In this document: piece by piece, positions 42,101-55,732 of the stretch
Layout of the letters: each line of letters starts with the position of its first letter
How positions within the stretch are numbered: the stretch's first letter is position 1
Assembly (NCBI GenBank): GCA_963920705.1
Contig: CAWUCO010000077.1
Location: 38,501 to 102,500 of the forward strand
Length of the DNA: 64,000 nucleotides
Reading direction: 5' to 3'
Source of the DNA: Odiellus spinosus
Taxonomy: Eukaryota > Arthropoda > Arachnida > Opiliones > Phalangiidae
The notes under the pieces: generated by a model
What the model saw: the letters and a program-made list of their open reading frames with translations, nothing else
The model's database searches: none
What the model was told of the DNA's origin: nothing
Program-made: the position numbers and the translations under genes

Positions 42101-45100
42101 AATTTTTGATGTTAATAGCTGCGGCAGCCTCACTTGATTCAGTCAAATCTCTACATTTTTACCAGTGCCCTTTAATCCCAATTAAAATAAATTTTTTCAT
42201 AATTTTTGATGTAAATAGCTGCGACAGCCGCATTTGATTCAGTCAAATCTGTACATATTTACCAGTGCCCTTTATTCCCAATTAAAATTAATTTTTTTGT
42301 AATTTTTGATGTTAATGCCACCGGCTGCCGCAACTAATTCAGTCAAATCTCTACATTTTTACCACTGACCTTTAATCCCAATTTAAATTAATTTTTTCAT
42401 AATTTTTGATGTTAATAGCTGCGGGAGCCGCACTTGATTCAGTCAAATCTCTACATTTTTCCCAGTGCCCTTTAATCCCAATTAAAATTAATTTTTTCAT
42501 AATTATTTTATGTTAATAGCTGCGGCAGCCTCACTTGATTCAGACAAATCTCTACATTTTTACCAGTGTCCTTTAATTACAATTAAAATTAATTTTTTTC
42601 ATAATTTTTGATGTTAATAGCTGCGGCAGCCTCACTTGATTCAGTCAAATCTCTACATTTTTACCAGTGCCCTTTAATCCCAATTAAAATTATTTTTTTT
42701 GTAATTTTTGATGTTAATACCTCCGGCAGCCGCACTTGATTCAGTCAAATCTCTACATTTTTACAAGTGCCCTTTAATCCGAATTAAAATAAATTTTTTC
42801 ATATTTTTTGATGTTAATAGCTTCGGCAGCCGCACTTGATTAAGTCAAATCTCTACATTTTTACCAGTGTCCTTTAATCCCATTTAAAATTAATTTTTTA
42901 ATAATTATTTTATGTTAATAGCTGCGGCAGCCGCACTTGATTCAGTCAAATCTCTACATTTTTACCAGTGCCCTTTAATCCCAATTAAAATAAATTTTTT
43001 CATAATTTTTGATGTTAATAGCTGCGGCAGCCTCACTTGATTCAGTCAAATCTCTACATTTTTACCAGTGCCCTTTAATGCCAATTAAAAATAATTTTTT
43101 CATCATTTTTTATGTTAATAGCAGCGGCAGCCAAACTTGATTCAGTCAAATCTCTACATTTTTACCAGTGCCCTTTAATCCCAATAAAAATTAATTTTTT
43201 CATAATTTTTGATGTTAACAGCTGTGGCAGCCGCACTTGATTCAGTCAAATCTCTACATTTTTACCAGTGCCCTTGAATCACAATTAAAATTAATTTTTT
43301 CATAATTTTTGATGTTAATAGCTGCGGCAGCCTCACTTGATTCAGTCAAATCTCTACAATTTTACCAGTGCAATTTAATTACAAATAAAATTAATTTTTT
43401 CATAATTTTTGATGTTAATAGCTGCGACAGCCGCATTTGATTCAGTTAAATCTCTACATTTTTACCAGTGCCCTTTAATCCCAATTATAATAATTGTTTT
43501 CATCATTTTTGATGTTAATGGCTGCGGCAGCCGCACTTGATCAGTCAAATCTCTACATTTTAACCAGCGTCCTTTAATCCCAATTAAAATTAATTTTTTC
43601 ATAATTTTTGATGTTAATAGCTGCGGCAGCCGCACTTGATTCAGTCAAATCTCTACATTTTTACCAGTTCCCTTTAATCCCAATTAAAATTAATTTTTTC
43701 ATAATTTTTGATGTAAACAGCTGTGGCAGCCGCACATGATTCAGTCAAATCTGTACATTTTTACCAGTGCCCTTTATTCCCAATTAAAATTAATTTTTTT
43801 GTAATTTTTGATGTTAATGCCACCGGCTGCCGCACCTAATTCAGTCAAATCTCTACATTTTTACCAGTGCCCTTTAATCCCAATTTAAATTAATTTTTTC
43901 ATAATTTTTGATGTTAATAGCTGCGGCAGCCGCACTTGATTCAGTCAAATCTCTACATTTTTCCCAGTGCCCTTTAATCCCAATTAAAATTAATTTTTTC
44001 ATAATTATTTTATGTTAATAGCTGCGGCAGCCTCACTTGTTTCAGACAAATCTCTACATTTTTACCAGTGTCCTTTAATTACAATTAAAATTAATTTTTT
44101 CATAATTTTTGATGTTAATAGCTGCGGCAGCCGCATTTGACTCAGTCAAATCTCTACATTTTTACCAGTGCCCTTTAATCCCAATTATAATAATTGTTTT
44201 CATCATTTTTGATGTTAATGGCTGCGGCAGCCGCACTTGATTCAGTCAAATCTCTATATTTTTACCAGTGCCCTTTAATCCCAAATAAAATAATTTTTTT
44301 CATCATTTTTGATGTTAATAGCTGCGGCAGGCAAACTTGATTCAGTCAAATCTCTACATTTTTACCAGTGCCCTTTAATCCCAATTAAAATTAATTTTTT
44401 CATAATTTTTTATGTTAATAGCTGCGGCAGCCGCACTTGTTTCCAGTCAAATCTCTACATTTTTACCAGTGCCCTTCAATCCCAATTAAAATCAATTTTT
44501 TCAAAATTTTTATGTTAATAGCTGTGGAAGCCGCACTTGATTCAGTCAAATCTCTACATTTTTACCAGTGCATTTTAATTACAAATAAAATTAATTTTTT
44601 TCATAATTTTTGATTTAATAGCTGCGGCAGCCTCACTTGATTCAGTCAAATCTCTACAATTTTACCAGTGCAATTTAATTACAAATAAAATTAATTTTTT
44701 CATAATTTTTGATGTTAACAGCTGTGGCAGCCGCACTTGATTCAGTCAAATCTCTACATTTGTACCAGTGCCCTTTAATCCAAATTAAAATTAATTTTTT
44801 CATAATTTTTGATGTTAATGGCTGCGGCAGCCGCACTTGATTCAGTCAAATCTCTACATTTTTACCAGTGCCCTTTAATCACAATTAAAATTAATTTTTT
44901 CATAATTTTTGATGTTAATAGCTGTGACAGCCGCATTTGATTCAGTCAAATCTGTACATTTTTACCAGTGCCCTTTATTCCCAATTAAAATTAATTTTTT
45001 TGTAATTTTTGATGTTAATGCCACCGGCTGCCGCACCTAATTCAGTCAAATCTCTACATTTTTACCAGTGCCTTTTAATCCCAATTAAAATTAATTTTTT

Positions 45101-48100
45101 CATAATTTTTGATGTTAATAGCTGCGGCAGCCACATTTGACTCAGTCAAATCTCTACATTTTTACCAGTACCCTTTAATCCCAATTAAAATTAATTTTTT
45201 TGTAATTTTTGATGTTAATACCTCCGGCAGCCGCACTTGATTCAGTCAAATCTCTATATTTTTACCAGTGCCCTTTAATCCGAATTAAAATAAATTTTTT
45301 CATATTTTTTGATGTTAATAGCTTCGGCACCCGCACTTGATTCAGTCAAATCTCTACATTTTTACCAGTGTCCTTTAATCCCATTTAAAATTAATTTTTT
45401 CATAATTATTTTATGTTAATAGCTGCGGCAGCCGCACTTGATTCAGTCAAATCTCTACATTTTTACCAGTGCCCTTTAATCCCAATTTAAATTAATTTTT
45501 TCATAATTTTTGATGTAAATAGCTGCGGCAGCCGCACTTGATTCAGTCAAATCTCTACATTTTAACCAGTGCCCTTTAATCCCAATTAAAATTAATTTTT
45601 TTGTAATTTTTGATGTTAATACCTCCGGCAGCCGCACTTGATTCAGTCAAATCTCTACATTTTTACCAGTGCCCTTTAATCCCAATAAAAATTAATTTTT
45701 TCATAATTTTTGATGTTAACAGTTGTGGCAGCCGCACTTGATTCAGTCAAATCTCTACATTTTTACCAGTGCCCTTTAATCACAATTAAAATTAATTTTT
45801 TCATAATTTTTGATGTTAATAGCTGCGGCAGCCTCACTTGATTCAGTCAAATCTCTACAATTTTACCAGTGCAATTTAATTACAAATAAAATTAATTTTT
45901 TCATAATTTTTGATGTTAATAGCTGCGACAGCCGCATTAATTCAGTTAAATCTCTACATTTTTACCAGTGCCCTTTAATCCCAATTATAATAATTGTTTT
46001 CATCATTTTTGATGTTAATGGCTGCGGCAGACGCACTTGATCAGTTAAATCTCTACATTTTTACCAGTGTCCTTTAATCCCAATTAAAATTAATTTTTTT
46101 CATAATTTTTGATGTTAATAGCTGCGGCAGCCTCACTTGATTCAGTCATATCTCTACAATTTTACCAGTGCCCTTTAATCCCAATTAAAATTAATTTTTT
46201 CATAATTATTTTATGTTAATAGCTGCGGCAGCCTCACTTGATTCAGTCAAATCTCTACAATTTTACCAGTGCCCTTTAATCCCAATTAAAATTAATTTTT
46301 TCATAATTTTTGATGTTAATAGCTGCGGCAGCCGCACTTGATTCAGTCAAATCTCTACATTTTTACCAGTGCCCTTTAATCCCAATTAAAATTAATTTTT
46401 TCATAATTTTTGATGTAAACAGCTGTGGCAGCCGCACATGATTCAGTCAAACTTGTACATTTTTACCAGTGCCCTTTATTCCCAATTAAAATTAATTTTT
46501 TTGTAATTTTTGATGTTAATGCCACCGGCTGCCGCACCTAATTCAGTCAAATCTCTACATTTTTACCAGTGCCCTTTAATCCCAATTTAAATTAATTTTT
46601 TCATAATTTTTGATGTTAATAGCTTCGGCAGCCGCACTTGATTCAGTCAAATCTCTACATTTTTCCCAGTGCCCTTTAATCCCAATTAAAATTATTTTTT
46701 TCATAATTATTTTATGTTAATAGCTGCGGCAGCCTCACTTGTTTCAGACAAATCTCTACATTTTTACCAGTGTCCTTTAATTACAATTAAAATTAATTTT
46801 TTCATAATTTTTGATGTTAATAGCTGCGGCAGCCGCATTTGACTCAGTCAAATCTCTACATTTTTACCAGTGCCCTTTAATCCCAATTATAATAATTGTT
46901 TTCATCATTTTTGATGTTAATGGCTGCGGCAGCCGCACTTGATTCAGTCAAATCTCTATATTTTTACCAGTGCCCTTTAATCCCAAATAAAATAATTTTT
47001 TTCATCATTTTTGATGTTAATAGCTGCGGCAGGCAAACTTGATTCAGTCAAATCTCTACATTTTTACCAGTGCCCTTTAATCCCAATTAAATTTTTTTTT
47101 CATTATTTTTTATGTTAATACCTCCGGCAGCCGCACTTGATTCAGTCAAATCTCTATATTTTTACCAGTGCCCTTTAATCCCAAATAAAATAATTTTTTT
47201 CATCATTTTTGATGTTAATAGCTGCGGCAGGCAAACTTGATTCAGTCAAATCTCTACATTTTTACCAGTGCCCTTTAATCCCAATTAAAATTAATTTTTT
47301 CATAATTTTTTATGTTAATAGCTGCGGCAGCCGCACTTGTTTCCAGTCAAATCTCTACATTTTTACCAGTGCCCTTCAATCCCAATTAAAATCAATTTTT
47401 TCAAAATTTTTATGTTAATAGCTGCGGAAGCCGCACTTGATTCAGTCAAATCTCTACATTTTTACCAGTGCATTTTAATTACAAATAAAATTAATTTTTT
47501 TCATAATTTTTGATTTAATAGCTGCGGCAGCCTCACTTGATTCAGTCAAATCTCTACAATTTTACCAGTGCAATTTAATTACAAATAAAATTAATTTTTT
47601 CATAATTTTTGATGTTAACAGCTGTGGCAGCCGCACTTGATTCAGTCAAATCTCTACATTTGTACAAGTGCCCTTTAATCCAAATTAAAATTAATTTTTT
47701 CATAATTTTTGATGTTAATGGCTGCGGCAGCCGCACTTGATTCAGTCAAATCTCTACATTTTTACCAGTGCCCTTTAATCACAATTAAAATTAATTTTTT
47801 CATAATTTTTGATGTTAATAGCTGTGACAGCCGCATTTGATTCAGTCAAATCTGTACATTTTTACCAGTGCCCTTTATTCCCAATTAAAATTAATTTTTT
47901 TGTAATTTTTGATGTTAATGCCACCGGCTGCCGCACCTAATTCAGTCAAATCTCTACATTTTTACCAGTGCCCTTTAATCCCAATTAAAATTAATTTTTT
48001 CATAATTTTTGATGTTAATAGCTGCGGCAGCCACATTTGACTCAGTCAAATCTCTACATTTTTACCAGTACCCTTTAATCCCAATTAAAATTAATTTTTC

Positions 48101-51100
48101 CAAAATTTTTGATGTAAATAGCTGCGGCAGCCGCACTTGATTCAGTCAAATCTCTACAATTTTACCAGTGCAATTTAATTACAAATAAAATTAATTTTTT
48201 CATAATTTTTGATGTTAACAGCTGTGGCAGCCGCACTTGATTCAGTCAAATCTCTACATTTGTACCAGTGCCCTTTAATCCAAATTAAAATTAATTTTTT
48301 CATAATTTTTGATGTTAATGGCTGCGGCAGCCGCACTTGATTCAGTCAAATCTCTACATTTTTACCAGTGCCCTTTAATCACAATTAAAATTAATTTTTT
48401 CATAATTTTTGATGTTAATAGCTGTGACAGCCGCATTTGATTCAGTCAAATCTGTACATTTTTACCAGTGCCCTTTATTCCCAATTAAAATTAATTTTTT
48501 TGTAATTTTTGATGTTAATGCCACCGGCTGCCGCACCTAATTCAGTCAAATCTCTACATTTTTACCAGTACCCTTTAATCCCAATTAAAATTAATTTTTC
48601 CAAAATTTTTGATGTAAATAGCTGCGGCAGCCGCACTTGATTCAGTCAAATCTCTACATTTTAACCAGTGCCCTTTAATCCCAATTAAAATTAATTTTTT
48701 TGTAATTTTTGATGTTAATACCTCCGGCAGCCGCACTTGATTCAGTCAAATCTCTATATTTTTACCAGTGCCCTTTAATCCGAATTAAAATAATTTTTTT
48801 CATATTTTTTGATGTTAATAGCTTCGGCACCCGCACTTGATTCAGTCAAATCTCTACATTTTTACCAGTGTCCTTTAATCCCATTTAAAATTAATTTTTT
48901 CATAATTATTTTATGTTAATAGCTGCGGCAGCCGCACTTGATTCAGTCAAATCTCTACATTTTTACCAGTGCCCTTTAATCCCAATTTAAATTAATTTTT
49001 TCATAATTTTTGATGTAAATAGCTGCGGCAGCCGCACTTGATTCAGTCAAATCTCTACATTTTAACCAGTGCACTTTAATCCCAATTAAAATTAATTTTT
49101 TTGTAATTTTTGATGTTAACAGCTGTGGCAGCCGCACTTGATTCAGTCAAATCTCTACATTTTTACCAGTGCCCTTTAATCACAATTAAAATTAATTTTT
49201 TCATAATTTTTGATGTTAATAGCTGCGGCAGCCTCACTTGATTCAGTCAAATCTCTACAATTTTACCAGTGCAATTTAATTACAAATAAAATTAATTTTT
49301 TCATAATTTTTGATGTTAATAGCTGCGACAGCCGCATTAATTCAGTTAAATCTCTACATTTTTACCAGTGCCCTTTAATCCCAATTATAATAATTGTTTT
49401 CATCATTTTTGATGTTAATGGCTGCGGCAGCCGCACTTGATCAGTTAAATCTCTACATTTTTACCAGTGTCCTTTAATCCCAATTAAAATTAATTTTTTT
49501 CATAATTTTTGATGTTAATAGCTGCGGCAGCCTCACTTGATTCAGTCATATCTCTACATTTTTACCAGTGCCCTTTAATCCCAATTAAAATTAATTTTTT
49601 CATAATTATTTTATGTTAATAGCTGCGGCAGCCTCACTTGATTCAGTCAAATCTCTACAATTTTACCAGTGCCCTTTAATCCCAATTAAAATTAATTTTT
49701 TCCTAATTTTTGATGTTAATAGCTGCGGCAGCCGCACTTGATTCAGTCAAATCTCTACATTTTTACCAGTGCCCTTTAATCCCAATTAAAATTAATTTTT
49801 TCATAATTTTTGATGTTAATAGCTGCGGCAGCCTCACTTGATTCAGTCAAATCTCTACAATTTTACCAGTGCAATTTAATTACAAATAAAATTAATTTTT
49901 TCATAATTTTTGATGTTAATAGCTGCGACAGCCGCATTTGATTCAGTTAAATCTCTACATTTTTACCAGTGCCCTTTAATCCCAATGATAATAATTGTTT
50001 TCATCATTTTTGATGTTAATGGCTGCGGCAGCCGCACTTGATCAGTTAAATCTCTACATTTTTACCAGTGTCCTTTAATCCCAATTAAAATTAATTTTTT
50101 TCATAATTTTTGATGTTAATAGCTGCGGCAGCCTCACTTGATTCAGTCAAATCTCTACAATTTTACCAGTGCCCTTTAATCCCAATTAAAATTAATTTTT
50201 TCATAATTTTTGATGTTAAAAGCTGCGGCAGCCGCACTTGATTCAGTCAAATCTCTACATTTTTACCAGTGCCCTTTAATCCCAATTAAAATTAATTTTT
50301 TCATAATTTGTGATGTAAACAGCTGTGGCAGCCGCACTTGATTCAGTCAAATCTGTACATTTTTACCAGTGCCCTTTATTCCCAATTAAAATTAATTTTT
50401 TCATAATTATTTTATGTTAATAGCTGCGGCAGCCTCACTTGATTCAGACAAATCTCTACATTTTTACCAGTGTCCTTTAATTACAATTAAAATTAATTTT
50501 TTCATAATTTTTGATGTTAATAGCTGCGGCAGCCGCATTTGACTCAGTCAAATCTCTACATTTTTTCCAGTGACCTTTAATCCCAATTATAATAATTTTT
50601 TTCATCATTTTTGATGTTAATGGCTGTGGCAGCCGCACTTGATCAGTCAAATCTCTACATTTTTACATGTGTCCTTTAATCACATTTAAAATTAATTTTT
50701 TCATAATTATTTTATGTTAATAGCTGCGGCAGCCGCACTTGATTCAGTGAAATCTCTACATTTTTACCAGTGCCCTTTAATACCAATTTAAATTAATTTT
50801 TTCATAATTTTTGATGTAAATAGCTGCGGCAGCCGCACTTGATTCAGTCAAATCTCTACATTTTAACCAGTGCACTTTAATCCCAATTAAAATTAATTTT
50901 TTTGTAATTTTTGATGTTAATACCTCCGGCAGCCGCACTTGATTCAGTCAAATCTCTATATTTTTACCAGTGCCCTTTAATTCCAATTTAAATTAATTTT
51001 TTCATAATTTTTGATGTAAATAGCTGCGGCAGCCGCACTTGATTCAGTCAAATCTCTACATTTTAACCAGTGTCCTTTAATCCCAATTAAAATTAATTTT

Positions 51101-54100
51101 TTTCATAATTTTTGATGTTAATAGCTGCGGCAGCCTCACTTGATTCAGTCAAATCTCTACAATTTTACCAGTGCAATTTAATTAAAAATAAAATTATTTT
51201 TTTCATAATTTTTGATGTTAACAGCTGTGGCAGCCGCACTTGATTCAGTCAAATCTCTACATTTTTACCAGTGCCCTTTAATCCAAATTAAAATTAATTT
51301 TTTCATAATTTTTGATGTTAATGGCTGCGGCAGCCGCACTTGATTCAGTCAAATCTCCACATTTTTACCAGTGCCCTTTAATCACAATTAAAATTAATTT
51401 TTTCATAATTTTTGATGTTAATAGCTGCGACAGCCGCATTTGATTCAGTCAAATCTCTACATTTTTACCAGTGCCCTTTAATCCCAATTATAATAATTGT
51501 TTTCATCATTTTTGATGTTAATGGCTGCGGCAGCCGCACTTGATTCAGTCAAATCTCTACATTTTTACCAGTGCCCTTTAATCCCAATTAAATTTTTTTT
51601 TTTTTCATTATTTTTGATGTTAATACCTCCGGCAGCCGCACTTGATTCAGTCAAATCTCTATATTTTTACCAGTGCCCTTTAATCCCAAATAAAATAATT
51701 TTTTTCATCATTTTTGATGTTAATAGCTGCGGCAGCCGCACTTGTTTCCAGTCAAATCTCTACATTTTTACCAGTGCCCTTTAATCCCAATTAAAATCAA
51801 TTTTTTCAAAATTTTTATGTTAATAGCTGCGGAAGCCGCACTTGATTCAGTCAAATCTCTACATTTTTACCAGTGCAATTTAATTACAAATAAAATTAAT
51901 TTTTTTCATAATTTTTGATGTTAATGGCTGCGGCAGCCGCACTTGATTCAGTCAAATCTCTACATTTTTACCAGTGCCCTTTAATCACAATTAAAATTAA
52001 TTTTTTCATAATTTTAGATGTTAATAGCTGCGACAGCCGCATTTGATTCAGTCAAATCTGTACATTTTTACCAGTGCCCTTTATTCCCAATTAAAATTAA
52101 TTTTTTTGTAATTTTTGATGTTAATGCCACCGGCTGCCGCAACTAATTCAGTCAAATCTCTACATTTTTACCAGTGCCCTTTAATCCCAATTTAAATTAA
52201 TTTTTTCATAATTTTTGATGTTAATAGCTGCGGGAGCCGCACTTGATTCAGTCAAATCTCTACATTTTTCCCAGTGCCCTTTAATCCCAATTAAAATTAA
52301 TTTTTTCATAATTATTTTATGTTAATAGCTGCGGCAGCCTCCCTTGATTCAGACAAATCTCTACATTTTTACCAGTGTCCTTTAATTACAATTAAAATTA
52401 ATTTTTTCATAATTTTTGTTGTTAATAGCTGCGGCAGCCGCATTTGACTCAGTCAAATATCTGCATTTTTTCCAGTGACCTTTAATCCCAATTATTATAA
52501 TTTTTTTCATCATTTTTGATGTTATTGGCTATGGCAGCCGCACTTGATCAGTCAAATCTCTACATTTTTACCAGTGTCCTTTAATCCCAATTAAAATTAT
52601 TTTTTTTCATAATTTTTGATGTTAATAGCTGCGGCAGCCTCACTTGATTCAGTCAAATCTCTACATTTTTACCAGTGTCCTTTAATCCCAATTATAATAA
52701 TTTTTTCATCATTTTTGATGTTAATGGCTGCGGCAGCCGCACTTGATCAGTCAAATCTCTACATTTTTACCAGTGTCCTTTAATCCCAATTAAAATTAAT
52801 TTTTTTCATAATTTTTGATGTTAATAGCTGCGGCAGCCTCACTTGATTCAGTCAAATCTCTACATTTTTACCAGTGCCCTTTAATCCGAATTAAAATAAT
52901 TTTTTTCATATTTTTTGATGTTAATAGCTTCGGCAGCCGCACTTGATTCAGTCAAATCTCTACATTTTTACCAGTGCCCTTTAATCCCAATTAAAATAAT
53001 TTTTTTCATAATTTTTGATGTTAATAGCTGCGGCAGCCTCACTTGATTCAGTCAAATCTCTACATTTTTACCAGTGCCCTTTAATGCCAATTAAAAATAA
53101 TTTTTTCATCATTTTTATGTTAATAGCTGCGGCAGCCAAACTTGATTCAGTCAAATCTCTACATTTTTACCAGTGCCCTTTAATCCCAATAAAAATTAAT
53201 TTTTTCATAATTTTTGATGTTAACAGCTGTGGCAGCCGCACTTGATTCAGTCAAATCTCTACATTTTTACCAGTGCCCTTTAATCACAATTAAAATTAAT
53301 TTTTTCATAATTTTTGATGTTAATAGCTGCGGCAGCCTCACTTGATTCAGTCAAATCTCTACAATTTTACCAGTGCAATTTAATTACAAATAAAATTAAT
53401 TTTTTCATAATTTTTGATGTTAATAGCTGCGACAGCCGCATTTGATTCAGTTAAATCTCTACATTTTTACCAGTGCCCTTTAATCCCAATTATAATAATT
53501 GTTTTCATCATTTTTGATGTTAATGGCTGCGGCAGCCGCACTTGAATAGTCAAATCTCTACATTTTAACCAGCGTCCTTTAATCCCAATTAAAATTAATT
53601 TTTTTCATAATTTTTGATGTTAATAGCTGCGGCAGCCTCACTTGATTCAGTCAAATCTCTACATTTTTACCAGTGCCCTTTAATCCCAATTAAAATTAAT
53701 TTTTTCATAATTATTTTATGTTAATAGCTGCGGCAGCCTCACTTGATTCAGTCAAATCTCTACAATTTTACCAGTGCCATTTAATCCCAATTAAAATTAA
53801 TTTTTTCATAATTTTTGATGTTAATAGCTGCGGCAGCCGCACTTGATTCAGTCAAATCTCTACATTTTTACCAGTGCCCTTTAATCCCAATTAAAATTAA
53901 TTTTTTCATAATTTTTGATGTAAACAGCTGTGGCAGCCGCACTTGATTCAGTCAAATCTGTACATTTTTACCAGTGCCCTTTATTCCCAATTAAAATTAA
54001 TTTTTTTGTAATTTTTGATGTTAATGCCACCGGCTGCCGCACTTGATTCAGTCAAATCTCTACATTTTTCCCCGTGCCCTTTAATCCCAATTAAAATTAA

Positions 54101-55175
54101 TTTTTTCATAATTATTTTATGTTAATAGCTGCGGCAGCCTCACTTGTTTCAGACAAATCTCTACATTTTTACCAGTGTCCTTTAATTACAATTAAAATTA
54201 ATTTTTTCATAATTTTTGATGTTAATAGCTGCGGCAGCCGCATTTGACTCAGTCAAATCTCTACTTTTTTTCCAGTGACCTTTAATCCCAATTATAATAA
54301 TTTTTTTCATCATTTTTGATGTTAATGGCTGTGGCAGCCGCACTTGATCAGTCAAATCTCTACATTTTTACCTGTGTCCTTTAATCCCAATTAAAATTAT
54401 TTTTTTTTCATAATTTTTGATGTTAATAGCTGCGGCAGCCTCACTTGATTCAGTCAAATCTCTACATTTTTACCAGTACCCTTTAATCCCAATTAAAATT
54501 AATTTTTTCATAATTTTTGATGATAATAGCTGCGGCAGCCGCACTTGATTCAGTCAAATCTTTACATTTTAACCAGTGCCCTTTAATCCCAATTAAAATT
54601 AATTTTTTTGTAATTTTTGATGTTAATACCTCCGGCAGCCGCACTTGATTCAGTCAAATCTCTATATTTTTACCAGTGCCCTTTAATAAGAATTAAAATA
54701 ATTTTTTTCATATTTTTTGATGTTAATAGCTTCGGCAGCCGCACTTGATTCAGTCAAATCTCTACATTTTTACCAGTGTCCTTTAATCACATTTAAAATT
54801 AATTTTTTCATAATTATTTTATGTTAATAGCTGCGGCAGCCGCACTTGATTCAGTGAAATCTCTACATTTTTACCAGTGCCCTTTAATACCAATTTAAAT
54901 TAATTTTTTCATAATTTTTGATGTAAATAGCTGCGGCAGCCGCACTTGATTCAGTCAAATCTCTACATTTTAACCAGTGCACTTTAATCCCAATTAAAAT
55001 TAATTTTTTTGTAATTTTTGATGTTAATACCTCCGGCAGCCGCACTTGATTCAGTCAAATCTCTATATTTTTACCAGTGCCCTTTAATTCCAATTTAAAT
55101 TAATTTTTTCATAATTTTTGATGTAAATAGCTGCGGCAGCCGCACTTGATTCAGTCAAATCTCTACATTTTAACC
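33194..55175. repeat. 22-kb array of a 100-bp AT-rich satellite, about 220 copies
   Basis: Landmarks such as CATAATTTTTGATG recur every 100 bp (33,196, 33,296, 33,396 and onward), with units of about 97-101 bp from small deletions, for example TTGATCAG for TTGATTCAG. Each monomer holds an AT-rich part (TTTTTTCATAATTTTTGATG), a short palindromic GC-rich core (AGCTGCGGCAGCCGCACTTG), the segment GATTCAGTCAAATCTCTAC, and ACCAGTGCCCTTTAATCCCA followed by an AATTAAAATTAA run. Recurrent subtypes carry GCCTCACTTG or GCCGCACTTG, CTCCGGCAGCC, GCGACAGCC or GGCATGCAAACTTG. Short frames of 65-95 codons repeated along the array are translations of the monomer, not genes. I see no gene in this stretch. Confidence 0.97.
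36581..39980. repeat. 1,700-bp higher-order repeat (17 monomers) in two tandem copies
   Basis: Rare monomer variants recur in the same order exactly 1,700 bp apart: GCCACCTGCTGCCGCAACTAA (36,608 and 38,308), the GGGAGCC monomer (36,724 and 38,424), the TTGTTGTTAATAGCTTCGG monomer (about 36,909 and 38,609) and the GTTATTGGCTATGG monomer. The repeat unit is thus 17 monomers of 100 bp. A partial third copy with offset near 1,300 bp follows at about 40,700-41,400. Other copies in the array show offsets of 2,900 bp (44,309 and 47,209) and 3,400 bp (45,810 and 49,210). Confidence 0.85.
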
Positions 55176-55499
55176 AACAGGCACGTCACCGCCAGCATCC
55201 ATGGCCTGTCATTCGACGGCGGTGACGTGGCCTGCGAGCGGATCAAGGCTCTTCTCGAGCGCGCCACACGCACCTCACAGTCCCTCTGGACCACCGGGCC
55301 CGAGAAGGCGCGCCTTCTAGAGGACTACCTAAACAGACCCGTGGGGGACTTAAACGGCATCCTCTGCCCGTGCCCGACCATCGTTGACGTCACCCTTCGG
55401 TGCGGGCACCCCCACGGGTCCACCACCACCACCCGGCCCTGCGCGACGGAGCGCGCATGGGCTAACGCCAAGTTTTTTGCGGTCTACCCTCATTTTTAG
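55176..55499 (+). pseudogene. GC-rich open frame lacking a start, cut off at the satellite junction
   Basis: Directly after the last 100-bp monomer the base composition rises to clearly GC-rich. A plus-strand frame stays open for about 107 codons to a TAG at 55497-55499. The translation begins NRHVTASIHGLSFDGGDVAC and ends AWANAKFFAVYPHF. It contains no methionine, and upstream the frame reads into satellite sequence, so it looks like the 3' part of a gene whose 5' end was lost at the junction. I do not recognise the family. Its composition differs from both the satellites and the AT-rich viral genes downstream, so it may have a separate origin. A chance open frame in GC-rich DNA remains possible. 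Confidence 0.45.
55182..55229. repeat. Perfect 12-bp inverted repeat at the edge of the GC-rich island
   Basis: CACGTCACCGCC (55182-55193) is followed after 24 bp by its exact reverse complement GGCGGTGACGTG (55218-55229). The repeat starts only 7 bp after the satellite ends. It could form a hairpin or be a two-sided binding site, and it may also mark the broken end of an inserted segment. Chance occurrence inside a GC-rich coding remnant is possible. Confidence 0.7.
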
Positions 55500-55556
55500 T
55501 TTTTTTTAATTGTTATTGTATCAGTGTTGTTTTATTATTATTGTCATTAAATTTTT

Positions 55557-55706
55557 GAAAACTACTTCATGCTCCCTTTTATTATATCGTAAGCCGATCC
55601 TAAATGATATAAGCCTACCAGTCGTCACTTTTTTACGTTTTGAAATTACTTCATCACCCCTTTATTTACTAGAAAAATACTTTAAATACTATAAGCCTAT
55701 CATTCG
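55557..55706 (+). repeat. Two imperfect direct repeats upstream of the BIR gene
   Basis: Positions 55557-55625 and 55642-55706 align imperfectly. Both start with A(C/T)TACTTCAT, go on to CCCTTT and then an AT-rich stretch, and end in TATAAGCCTAYCA(G/T)TCGT. Each copy holds one TATAAG. Only the second is placed to serve the BIR gene, so the first may be a duplicated promoter. Confidence 0.6.
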
Positions 55707-55720
55707 TTTGATTCATTCAG
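55687..55720 (+). promoter_or_regulatory. TATA box and initiator of the BIR gene
   Basis: TACTATAAG at 55687-55695 is followed 25 bp later by TCATTC (55713-55718), which fits an initiator element. The start codon lies 15-20 bp further on, at 55733. The spacing is that of an RNA polymerase II core promoter. A matching arrangement precedes the next gene. Confidence 0.6.
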
Positions 55721-55732
55721 ACGTCGTTAGCC

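Noticed and set aside
38106..53245. Plus-strand frames of 65-95 codons in the 100-bp satellite
   Set aside because: They repeat the same monomer translation at offsets of whole monomers and end at recurrent stops. They are not genes.
33194..55175. Telomere or subtelomere repeat
   Set aside because: No TTAGGG, TTAGG or similar short telomeric motif was seen; the monomer is 100 bp.
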